From assembly GCA_026197195.1 (NCBI GenBank), contig JAPHUG010000234.1:1-5244 (forward strand): a stretch of DNA of 5,244 bases, given 5' to 3'. Positions 1 to 5,244 of this stretch are shown here, piece by piece; position 1 is the first letter of the stretch; the number at the start of each line of letters is the position of its first letter. The position numbers and the translations under genes were made by a program. Under the pieces are notes generated by a model. It was not told the DNA's origin and searched no databases. It saw nothing but the letters and a program-made list of their open reading frames with translations. Origin of the DNA: Sedimenticola sp. GTDB lineage: Bacteria; Pseudomonadota; Gammaproteobacteria; Chromatiales; Chromatiaceae.

Positions 1-870
1 ACCACCGGTTTCAGCGGCGAGATCAATAATGACAGAGCCTTCGCGCATCCGCTTGACCACATCTTCAGTCACCAGAACAGGGGCTGGACGACAAGGAATA
101 AGCGCGGTAGTAATCAGGATATGAGCCTTGCACAACTCATCAGCCAACAACTGCTGTTGACGTGCCTTGGCTTCATCGGAAAGCTCCTTGGCATAGCCAC
201 CTTCACCCGAACCACTCTCGCCAATATCCAGATCAATCGGCTTGGCTCCCAGTGAAAGGATCTGTTCCCGGGTTTCCGGGCGCACATCATAGGCATAAAC
301 CTCAGCACCCAGGCGTCGTGCCGTGGCAATCGCCTGCAGACCCGCCACACCCACGCCCAGCACAACCACGCGGGCCGGTTTGGCTGAACCCGCCGAAGTC
401 ATCATCAGCGGGAAAAAGCGGCCAAACTGATTGGCTGCTTCAATAACAGCCCGATAACCGGAGATATTACTTTGCGATGAGAGCGCATCCATCGACTGTG
501 CACGGGAGATACGGGGCACCCGTTCCAGGGCAATTGCCTTGATCTTGCGATCAAACAGCGCCTTGAAGGTGCCATCATCCTCACACACCTCGATAAAACT
601 GATCAGCACGGCACCTTCCGTCATCATGCTGATCTCATCAAGCGTGGGCTTTCTTACCTTGAGTACAATATCAGCCGCCATCGCCTCGGCCGTATCCACC
701 AGAGTGGCACCACACGCGTGGTACTCTTCATCAGTGAAGTGCGCCTCTTCACCCGCACCACGGGCAATTAAGACGGTAAAGCCTTTGATGACCAGCTTTT
801 TGACGATATCAGGTGTGGAAGCTACGCGCTTCTCACCCGTTACGATCTCTTTCGGAACCCCAATTTTCAT
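1..870 (-). CDS. pntA: NAD(P) transhydrogenase subunit alpha, NAD-binding domain I (3' end outside window)
   Basis: Proton-translocating transhydrogenase couples hydride transfer from NADH to NADP+ to proton flow across the inner membrane; the alpha subunit carries the cytoplasmic NAD(H)-binding domain I. The 290 visible residues run without a break. Seen: the family N-terminus MKIGVPKE, RVASTP at 15-20, the conserved RAQSMDALSSQSN stretch from 123, a Rossmann glycine loop GVGVAGLQA at 172-180 with the ribose-binding acidic residue in YDVRP (D195), the mobile-loop motif GGYAKE at 224-229 and TTALIP at 254-259. The ATG at 870 is chosen because it gives the canonical N-terminus and two in-frame stops lie a short way upstream; its ribosome binding site is weak. 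The reading frame is open to the left edge, so it cannot be seen whether this is a short alpha-1 subunit (about 370-390 residues, three-subunit enzyme) or a fused alpha subunit. Oddity: Cys260 sits where the family usually has Gly (IPGR/IPGK). Confidence 0.95.
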   Translation of the reverse strand, partial: MKIGVPKEIVTGEKRVASTPDIVKKLVIKGFTVLIARGAGEEAHFTDEEYHACGATLVDTAEAMAADIVLKVRKPTLDEISMMTEGAVLISFIEVCEDDGTFKALFDRKIKAIALERVPRISRAQSMDALSSQSNISGYRAVIEAANQFGRFFPLMMTSAGSAKPARVVVLGVGVAGLQAIATARRLGAEVYAYDVRPETREQILSLGAKPIDLDIGESGSGEGGYAKELSDEAKARQQQLLADELCKAHILITTALIPCRPAPVLVTEDVVKRMREGSVIIDLAAETGG

Positions 871-905
871 ATTCTTGTCTTTCGCAACACCCTTCAAAGG
901 GATAA

Positions 906-917
906 TTTATTAATAAA
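906..917. repeat. 12-bp AT-rich palindrome in the pntA leader
   Basis: TTTATTAATAAA is a perfect palindrome lying 7 bp downstream (in the sense of pntA) of the 23-bp dyad. Its outer TTTA...TAAA resembles the core of that dyad (TTTA-C-TAAA). It may be a secondary site for the same protein or simply AT-rich leader sequence. Confidence 0.3.
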
Positions 918-924
918 AACAGGC

Positions 925-947
925 CATTATGTTTACTAAACATAATG
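925..947. promoter_or_regulatory. Perfect 23-bp palindrome, probable operator for pntA
   Basis: The arms CATTATGTTTA (925-935) and TAAACATAATG (937-947) are exact reverse complements around a single central C at 936. An 11-bp perfect dyad with a 1-bp centre is too tight to form a terminator hairpin and is typical of a homodimeric transcription factor site. It covers the -10 box and spacer of the candidate pntA promoter, the usual place for a repressor operator. I cannot assign it to a named regulator: it does not match the Fur, FNR, LexA or Zur consensus as I know them. Confidence 0.6.
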
Positions 948-954
948 CACACAA
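926..954 (-). promoter_or_regulatory. Candidate sigma-70 promoter of pntA
   Basis: Read on the minus strand, a -35 box TTGTGT (949-954, three of six consensus bases) and a -10 box CATAAT (926-931, five of six) are separated by exactly 17 bp. Transcription would start near 919 and leave a leader of about 50 nt before the pntA ATG at 870. The -10 box and nearly all of the spacer lie inside a perfect palindrome, which suggests a repressible promoter. The -35 match is poor, so this is a prediction by eye. Confidence 0.45.
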
Positions 955-1095
955 GCGAGAAAAGTTATGGAATGCCTAAGATTTTTTTATCTAACATCAA
1001 CCCCTTTAAACCCCGCATCCCCAGCGTTTGAAATTCGCGACGCTCAGACTTCAGTGTAGTGGGTTTTATGCGCTATTTCAGGACTTTTATCAATC

Positions 1096-1121
1096 AAAAG
1101 AGCGGTACTGTTCAACCCGCT
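1096..1121 (-). terminator. Weak candidate terminator downstream of ppsR
   Basis: On the minus strand, 23 bp past the ppsR stop codon, AGCGG and CCGCT (1117-1121 and 1101-1105) can form a 5-bp GC-rich stem with an 11-nt loop, followed by CTTTTG. The stem is short and the T-run is only four bases, so termination could be partial. A second weak stem, CTTTT/AAAAG, follows at 1084-1100. Confidence 0.3.
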
Positions 1122-1143
1122 AATCCGCCATTTTTAAAGGGAA

Positions 1144-1959
1144 TTATCTGGAACGAATGGCCTTCACGATGCGTGAGGAGACCTCTTCGATGGAGTGGGT
1201 GGTTGTATCCAATACCCAGATGTTGTGCTTCTTGAACATCTGTAACGCCTGACGTACTTCAGAAGAGCACTGTTTTAGGGAGGCATAATCACTCCCCGGA
1301 CGTCGCTCCTCCCGAATACGGTTCAGCCGCGGCGGATCAATGGTCAAGGCAACCAGCTTCTCCTTGTTTCTCAGAAGATGCTCAGGGATCTGGTTCACCT
1401 CAAAATCATCCGGTGTCAAAGGATAATTGGCGGCCTTGATACCGAAGTGCATTGCCAGATAGAGGCAGGTAGGCGTCTTGCCCGAACGGGAAACACCGAT
1501 AAGAATGACATCCGCCTGATCATATTTATCCAGCCGGGCGCCATCATCATTCACCATGGCGAAGTTAATAATGTCCATGCGATCTTCATAGCTATCACCG
1601 TTTGCCATGCCGTGACTGAGACCGGTTTTGCCGGATGGATTAACACCCAACTCCCGACTCAACGGGGCAATGAAGGTATCGAACAACTCGATATAGAGAC
1701 AGTTGGACCGTTTCAGAATGACCCGGATCTCGTACTCCACCATGGTGGCAAAAACAATCGGACGCGCACCATCCAGCTTGGCAACCAGATCAAACTGTCG
1801 GGTTAACTTTTTTGCCTTCTCGACCGTATTGATGAAGGGCATATAGACGGTCTTGAATTCGATGGTCTGTTCAAACTGTGAGATCAGACTGTGACCCAGC
1901 GTCTCAGCGGTAATACCTGTGCTTTCAGATACATAAAAGATTGTGCGTTTCTGTGTCAT
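1144..1959 (-). CDS. ppsR: PEP synthase regulatory protein (bifunctional Ser/Thr kinase / pyrophosphorylase)
   Basis: This cytosolic enzyme of the DUF299/PSRP family inactivates phosphoenolpyruvate synthase by ADP-dependent phosphorylation of a threonine and reactivates it by phosphate-dependent dephosphorylation with release of pyrophosphate, thus switching gluconeogenic PEP formation. Numbered from the ATG (271 residues, close to the family's usual 270-280), the protein shows the N-terminal motif SESTGITAE at 11-19, NDDGAR at 137-142, a P-loop GVSRSGKTPT at 155-164, then the family segments KAANYPL, LTIDPPRL, IREERR and YASLKQC. The ATG at 1959 is preferred because AGGA lies 6 nt upstream and the resulting N-terminus, MTQKRTIFYVSE, fits relatives. 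A GTG at 1983, overlapping the upstream stop codon as GTGA, would add eight residues and is the alternative. It follows the dehydrogenase gene by 20 bp or overlaps it by 4 bp, so the two are very likely co-transcribed. The first motif has Glu where Asp is usual (SDGT/SDST). Confidence 0.95.
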   Translation of the reverse strand: MTQKRTIFYVSESTGITAETLGHSLISQFEQTIEFKTVYMPFINTVEKAKKLTRQFDLVAKLDGARPIVFATMVEYEIRVILKRSNCLYIELFDTFIAPLSRELGVNPSGKTGLSHGMANGDSYEDRMDIINFAMVNDDGARLDKYDQADVILIGVSRSGKTPTCLYLAMHFGIKAANYPLTPDDFEVNQIPEHLLRNKEKLVALTIDPPRLNRIREERRPGSDYASLKQCSSEVRQALQMFKKHNIWVLDTTTHSIEEVSSRIVKAIRSR

Positions 1960-1965
1960 CTGCAG

Positions 1966-1969
1966 TCCT
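1966..1969 (-). promoter_or_regulatory. Ribosome binding site deciding the ppsR start
   Basis: AGGA on the minus strand ends 6 nt before the ATG at 1959, an ideal Shine-Dalgarno spacing. The competing GTG at 1983 has only AGAAGG about 10 nt ahead of it. The site lies just downstream of the stop codon of the dehydrogenase gene, so ribosomes finishing there could reinitiate. Confidence 0.55.
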
Positions 1970-1979
1970 GGTGTAGTGG

Positions 1980-3014
1980 TCACTCGCAGGTGACCTTCTC
2001 AATACCATCGATCATGGCAATGGTGGTATCCAGCATTCGATTGGCAAAACCCCATTCATTATCAAACCAGGTGACCACCTTGGCAAAATGGTGATTACAC
2101 ACCTGTGTCTGATTGCTATCCACGATAGATGAGCGGCTGTCATGGTTAAAATCACAGGAGACCAGCAACTCTTCAATATAACCGAACAGGCGTCCGCCCT
2201 CCTTTTGATTTAACCCTTTCAAAACCTGGTTGAGTTCATCCTTGGTGGCGGGTGACTCCAGTTCGACCGACAGATCCATCATAGAGACATTAATGGTAGG
2301 TACACGAATGGCCTGTGCATGTACCCGATTCTTCAGTTCAGGAAGAATTCTGACCACCCCTTTTGCCAACCCAGTCTCCACCGGAATGATGGATTGCAGT
2401 GCCGAACGGGTCTTGCGCAGGTCGGTGTCATAGGCATCTATGACCGGCTGATCATGCATGGCTGAGTGAATGGTTGTAATCAATGCGCACTCTATACCAA
2501 ACGCGTGCTGAATGGCGTTCAGTACCGGAATAATGGCATTGGTGGTGCAGGAGGCATTGGAGACAATCGTATGTTCAGGCTTCAGCAGATGATCATTCAC
2601 ACCAAAGACGACCGTCGCATCCACATCCTGTTCCGCCGGGTGGGAGAACAGCACCTTGCGCGCACCGGCTTTCAGATGACGCTCAGCATCCGCGCGAGTT
2701 TTGAATACACCGCTGCACTCCAACACCAGATCGACACCCAAATCACGCCAGGGTAATTGGTCCGGTTCCGACTCACGCAACAACTCAATCTTGTCGCCAT
2801 TAATCACCAGATGGCTCTCATCCCGGGTCACGGTTCCTGCAAACCGTCCATGAGTGGTATCGTACTTGGTAAGATGCGTAACGGCATCCAGATCAGCCAA
2901 CTCATTGATAGCCACGACATCGATGAAACTGCGATAGTAATCGGATTCATACAGGGCACGCAAAAGACAACGTCCAATGCGTCCATATCCGTTGATGGCA
3001 ACTTTTAGCTTCAT
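1980..3014 (-). CDS. epd: Epd-type erythrose-4-phosphate / glyceraldehyde-3-phosphate dehydrogenase
   Basis: A member of the phosphorylating-GAPDH superfamily, cytosolic, oxidising a sugar-phosphate aldehyde with NAD+. At 344 residues it is about normal for the family. Seen: the Rossmann motif AINGYGRIGR at 6-15; AINELAD at 35-41 with an acidic E38 consistent with NAD preference; the catalytic motif SNASCTTN with Cys156; TIHSAMHDQ with His183; AIRVPTINV at 235-243; CDFNHD at 287-292; and WFDNEWGFANRMLDTT near the C-terminus. AINELAD, FSHPAEQDVDATVVFGVN, HSAMHDQ and DFNHD are signatures of Epd rather than of glycolytic GapA. Epd makes 4-phosphoerythronate for pyridoxal phosphate synthesis, but Epd-like proteins in bacteria lacking a separate GapA may serve in glycolysis/gluconeogenesis; the neighbouring ppsR favours a gluconeogenic role here (inference). 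The ATG at 3014 is the only sensible start: an in-frame stop lies about 20 bp upstream. Its Shine-Dalgarno is poor (GAG 11 nt upstream). Confidence 0.9.
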   Translation of the reverse strand: MKLKVAINGYGRIGRCLLRALYESDYYRSFIDVVAINELADLDAVTHLTKYDTTHGRFAGTVTRDESHLVINGDKIELLRESEPDQLPWRDLGVDLVLECSGVFKTRADAERHLKAGARKVLFSHPAEQDVDATVVFGVNDHLLKPEHTIVSNASCTTNAIIPVLNAIQHAFGIECALITTIHSAMHDQPVIDAYDTDLRKTRSALQSIIPVETGLAKGVVRILPELKNRVHAQAIRVPTINVSMMDLSVELESPATKDELNQVLKGLNQKEGGRLFGYIEELLVSCDFNHDSRSSIVDSNQTQVCNHHFAKVVTWFDNEWGFANRMLDTTIAMIDGIEKVTCE

Positions 3015-3045
3015 TAAATCGGGTGCTCGATACTATGGCGACTGG

Positions 3046-3067
3046 CTGAACATGATGAGGTGTTCAG
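3046..3067. repeat. 7-bp inverted repeat in the divergent promoter region
   Basis: CTGAACA (3046-3052) and TGTTCAG (3061-3067) are exact reverse complements separated by 8 bp. The dyad lies between the divergent dehydrogenase and methyltransferase genes, 32 bp from the dehydrogenase ATG, and its right arm overlaps the candidate -35 box of the methyltransferase. It could be a regulator site controlling either or both genes, or a small leader hairpin. Confidence 0.4.
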
Positions 3068-3091
3068 AATGACTTAAAGAAGGGCTATTTT
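3063..3091 (+). promoter_or_regulatory. Weak candidate promoter of the methyltransferase gene
   Basis: TTCAGA (3063-3068, four of six -35 bases) and TATTTT (3086-3091, four of six -10 bases) are spaced by 17 bp. Transcription would begin near 3098, about 40 nt before the ATG. The match is modest. No better pair was seen in the 124-bp divergent gap for this gene, and no convincing pair was seen for the dehydrogenase on the other strand. Confidence 0.3.
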
Positions 3092-3123
3092 CCCACACTT
3101 CACGGCCATTTCCCACCCGAGAC

Positions 3124-3128
3124 AGGAG
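3124..3128 (+). promoter_or_regulatory. Ribosome binding site of the methyltransferase gene
   Basis: AGGAG lies 10 nt before the ATG at 3139. The spacing is slightly long but the motif is strong, and it supports that ATG as the start. Confidence 0.55.
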
Positions 3129-3138
3129 CCTCTTAACC

Positions 3139-3894
3139 ATGAGCAAAGACTTTCAAGACCACTTCTCAGAGGGCTCTACCGATTACTCACAATTTCGGCC
3201 GGGTTATCCAGCAGCGCTTTTTGAATACCTGTCCTCTCTCACACCAGTGCATGATGTTGCCTGGGATTGCGCAACCGGCAGCGGGCAGGCCGCTTTGCAA
3301 CTGGCAAATCACTACAGACAGGTCATTGCCAGCGATGCCAGCGCTCATCAGATTGAAGCCGCAACCGCGTGTAAGGGTGTTGACTATCGCGTTGCACCCG
3401 CTGAACAAACAGATTTCAGCTCAGGCAGCATTGACTTGGTAACCGTCGCCCAGGCACTACACTGGTTCGATCTGGAGCGGTTTTATAGCGAGGTAAAACG
3501 GGTACTGCAGGGGCGCGGCATGATAGCTGTCTGGACCTATAATCTCTTCAGAATCAGCCCAGCTATTGATGAAGCGATCGATCAACTCTATCACATCACC
3601 CTTAATAATTACTGGCCAGAAGAGCGACGACTAGTGGAGAACGGCTATGCCGACCTGCCCTTCCCTTTTAAACAAAAGCAGGCGATACCCGCCTTCGCCA
3701 TGTCTGCCGAGTGGACACTTCCACACCTGCTGGGCTATCTGGGTACCTGGTCGGCCGTTAAACGCTACCGGGATGCAACAGGCGTTGATCCTGTTACGCC
3801 ACTCACCCGTCAACTTGAGCAGGCCTGGGGAGATCCAAAACAAAAACGCGCTGTAAGTTGGCCATTGAGTATCAGGATCGGGTTCAATCACTGA
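3139..3894 (+). CDS. Class I SAM-dependent methyltransferase, substrate unknown
   Basis: A 251-residue soluble protein with a Methyltransf_11-like Rossmann fold. SAM-binding motif I is WDCATGSGQAA at 42-52; the acidic residue ending strand 2 is D66 in IASDAS; VAPAEQTDF at 85-93 matches the adenine-contact region; VAQALHWFD at 103-111 and the following EVKRVLQGRG at 118-127 match motifs II-III. The N-terminal pattern DYSQFRPGYP, the HWFD motif and the C-terminal WPLSIRIG are typical of a broad group that includes the yeast Crg1/Tmt1-like small-molecule methyltransferases, so a small-molecule substrate is more likely than DNA or rRNA; this is inference. No signal peptide or membrane segment is visible. 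The gene stands alone on the plus strand, divergent from the dehydrogenase and convergent with rhlE, so context does not point to a pathway. Length and C-terminus look complete. Confidence 0.88.
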   Translation: MSKDFQDHFSEGSTDYSQFRPGYPAALFEYLSSLTPVHDVAWDCATGSGQAALQLANHYRQVIASDASAHQIEAATACKGVDYRVAPAEQTDFSSGSIDLVTVAQALHWFDLERFYSEVKRVLQGRGMIAVWTYNLFRISPAIDEAIDQLYHITLNNYWPEERRLVENGYADLPFPFKQKQAIPAFAMSAEWTLPHLLGYLGTWSAVKRYRDATGVDPVTPLTRQLEQAWGDPKQKRAVSWPLSIRIGFNH

Positions 3895-3920
3895 TAGACA
3901 ACAACCCACTACAGCGCGTT
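3837..3920 (-). terminator. Probable rhlE terminator reaching into the methyltransferase 3' end
   Basis: On the minus strand, 28 bp past the rhlE stop, the arm AACGCGCTGTA (3910-3920) pairs perfectly with TACAGCGCGTT (3845-3855), and the second arm runs straight into the T-rich tract TTTTTGTTTT (3837-3846). The 54-nt interior is long for a terminator but is itself structured: GTTG/CAAC, TTG/CAA and TATCAG/CTGATA pair in nested order around a 15-nt loop. The second arm and T-tract lie within the last codons of the convergent methyltransferase gene. There is no T-run on the plus-strand side, so it would act mainly on rhlE transcripts. Confidence 0.5.
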
Positions 3921-3948
3921 AGTGAATCATCTCCAATTCAAATAAAGC

Positions 3949-5244
3949 TTATCCACCTAACAGTGAAGCACGCTCACGTCTCTGGGCAGGTCTGCTGCGC
4001 TTATTCGCCGCAGCCGGTGCCGTATTACCGGACGGTCGGTTGTGCTGCTGCGGCTTACTTGCTTTTACAACCCGAGTATTGCCATTCACTTTTTCATCGC
4101 TACGATCAGTTCGGGCAACCTGTCCGCGACTGTTTCGATTAGAGCGTGGCTTCTGGCTGTTTTCTCTTGGACGCTGTGCCTGCTGCGGCCTGCCCCGACC
4201 GCCATTGCGATTACCACCGCGACCATTCTGAATCGGCTCTGGCTTGATACTGAGATCAGGCTCATATCCGGGCAGTACTTCCTTGATGATATCCCGCTTT
4301 AACAGACGCTCGATATCACGCAACAGACCCTTTTCATCAACACAAACCAGAGAGACGGCCTCTCCTTCATTGCCGGCACGACCGGTACGACCAATGCGAT
4401 GCACATAATCCTCAGCTACATTGGGTAACTCAAAGTTCACTACATGGGGCAGTTGATCAATATCCAAACCGCGAGCAGCAATGTCGGTTGCAACCAACAC
4501 CCGCACCTCGCCCTGCTTGAACCCTGCCAGTGCACGGGTACGAGCACCCTGACTCTTGTTGCCATGAATAGCCGCAGCGGTCAGTCCATCTTTTTCAAGC
4601 TGTTGTGCCAATCGGTTGGCACCGTGTTTGGTGCGGGTAAACACCAGGACCTGCTTCCAGTTCTTTGAACCAATCAGATGGGATAACAGTTCACGTTTGC
4701 GCTCACGATCCACCGGATAGACCCGCTGTTCAACAGTCTCAGCCGCAGTATTACGGCGCGCCACTTCGATCAATACCGGGTTATCCAGTAAACGATCTGC
4801 CAGCGTCTTGATCTCTGAAGAATACGTTGCGGAGAAAAGCAGGTTTTGTCGGTTCTTTGGCAACAGGGCCAGCACCTTGCGGATATCATGAATAAAGCCC
4901 ATATCCAGCATACGATCCGCTTCATCCAGAACCAGAATCTCCACCTTGGAGAGATCCAATGTTTTCTGTTGGACGTGATCGAGCAGACGACCGGGGGTCG
5001 CCACTAGAATATCGACACCGTGGCGCAGTTTTTCGATCTGCGGATTAATCTTCACGCCACCAAAAATCACCGTTGATTTCAGCGGAAGATGCTTGCCATA
5101 GGTTTCGACGCTCTCAGCCACCTGAGCGGCCAGTTCACGGGTAGGTGTTAACACCAGCGCCCGCACAGGACGATGCCCCTTTCCTTGTGCATGTTGCGAA
5201 AGGAGTTGAAGTAACGGCAGAGTGAAACCGGCGGTCTTGCCGGT
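3949..5244 (-). CDS. rhlE: ATP-dependent DEAD-box RNA helicase RhlE (5' end outside window)
   Basis: RhlE unwinds short RNA duplexes and acts in ribosome maturation and RNA decay. The frame is open to the right edge: the first visible residues are [13 protein letters not shown], the end of the Walker A motif, so about 50 N-terminal residues (Q motif and start) are missing. In visible numbering (431 residues): TPTREL 33-38, FGG 61-63, TPGR 83-86, DEAD 107-110 with the RhlE-like extension RMLDMGF, SAT 138-140, [10 protein letters not shown] about 201-210, [11 protein letters not shown] about 252-262 and HRIGRTGR 282-289. The core follows E. coli RhlE nearly residue by residue, down to the motif [17 protein letters not shown]. 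The last 95 or so residues are a basic, low-complexity tail rich in Arg, Gly, Asn and Gln, probably disordered and RNA-binding, ending in SLLGG. A GTG codon at 5166 lies inside the helicase core and is not the start. Confidence 0.96.
   Translation of the reverse strand, partial: TGKTAGFTLPLLQLLSQHAQGKGHRPVRALVLTPTRELAAQVAESVETYGKHLPLKSTVIFGGVKINPQIEKLRHGVDILVATPGRLLDHVQQKTLDLSKVEILVLDEADRMLDMGFIHDIRKVLALLPKNRQNLLFSATYSSEIKTLADRLLDNPVLIEVARRNTAAETVEQRVYPVDRERKRELLSHLIGSKNWKQVLVFTRTKHGANRLAQQLEKDGLTAAAIHGNKSQGARTRALAGFKQGEVRVLVATDIAARGLDIDQLPHVVNFELPNVAEDYVHRIGRTGRAGNEGEAVSLVCVDEKGLLRDIERLLKRDIIKEVLPGYEPDLSIKPEPIQNGRGGNRNGGRGRPQQAQRPRENSQKPRSNRNSRGQVARTDRSDEKVNGNTRVVKASKPQQHNRPSGNTAPAAANKRSRPAQRRERASLLGG

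Noticed and set aside
539..913. 124-residue plus-strand reading frame opposite pntA
   Set aside because: It is fully antisense to a well-supported gene, has biased Ser/Thr composition and no recognisable domain; treated as a shadow.
835..945. 36-residue minus-strand frame starting inside the 23-bp palindrome
   Set aside because: Its ATG is part of the palindrome, it lies upstream of or at the expected transcript start, and it runs out of frame into pntA.
962..1016. 17-residue minus-strand frame in the pntA upstream region (leader-peptide idea)
   Set aside because: There is no spaced ribosome binding site, no run of a single amino-acid codon and no adjacent attenuator hairpins.
1001..1022. 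G-quadruplex on the minus strand
   Set aside because: Only three GGGG runs are present close together; a fourth is lacking for a standard quadruplex.
1378..1806. 142-residue plus-strand reading frame opposite ppsR
   Set aside because: It is antisense to a conserved gene, with no motif and no ribosome binding site of note.
3089..3116. MraZ-type operator (GTGGG repeats on the minus strand)
   Set aside because: MraZ sites have TGGGN repeats at about 10-bp periods; here there are only two copies 20 bp apart and no cell-division gene nearby.
4042..4302. 86-residue plus-strand frame opposite the rhlE tail, with hydrophobic stretches
   Set aside because: Hydrophobic stretches are the expected antisense reading of a repetitive Arg/Gly/Gln-rich coding region; there is no sign of independent coding.
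5160..5170. GTG at 5166 as the start of rhlE
   Set aside because: The frame stays open upstream to the window edge and encodes [13 protein letters not shown], part of the helicase core, so the true start is beyond the window.
1..5244. CRISPR array, transposon ends, tRNA or rRNA genes, prophage or defence genes
   Set aside because: No repeated spacer pattern, cloverleaf, transposase fragment or related protein was seen on either strand.

Overview
The window looks like ordinary chromosomal DNA from a gammaproteobacterium. The best evidence is protein similarity: the RhlE and Epd-type dehydrogenase proteins follow their gammaproteobacterial family patterns nearly end to end, and the PEP synthase regulatory protein is of the proteobacterial type. 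Genus cannot be decided from the sequence. Base composition looks even across all five genes. I saw no insertion sequence, tRNA, rRNA, CRISPR array or phage gene.

Layout, left to right. (1) 1-870, minus strand: most of pntA, the NAD-binding alpha subunit of proton-translocating transhydrogenase, cut by the left window edge before its C-terminus. (2) 871-1143: a 273-bp regulatory gap with a weak candidate terminator for the gene upstream of it (ppsR) and a candidate pntA promoter. That promoter is covered by a perfect 23-bp palindrome, the most striking non-coding signal here. (3) 1144-1959, minus: ppsR, the bifunctional kinase/pyrophosphorylase that controls PEP synthase. (4) 1980-3014, minus: an Epd-type erythrose-4-phosphate/glyceraldehyde-3-phosphate dehydrogenase lying directly upstream of ppsR, almost certainly in one transcript with it. 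(5) 3015-3138: a short divergent promoter region with an inverted repeat and a spaced direct repeat. (6) 3139-3894, plus: a class I SAM-dependent methyltransferase of unknown substrate. (7) 3895-3948: the convergent gap. (8) 3949-5244, minus: rhlE, a DEAD-box RNA helicase running off the right edge inside its Walker A motif. Its likely terminator folds from the gap back into the end of the methyltransferase gene.

How the genes may work together: the dehydrogenase and ppsR are coupled, which would tie a triose/erythrose-phosphate oxidoreductase to control of the pyruvate-to-PEP step, a gluconeogenic theme. pntA lies next on the same strand and adjusts the NADH/NADPH balance, but it has its own promoter region and is probably a separate unit. 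The methyltransferase and rhlE show no functional link to these genes. I did not find a convincing new multi-gene system; the points most worth following are the pntA palindrome and the dehydrogenase-ppsR coupling.
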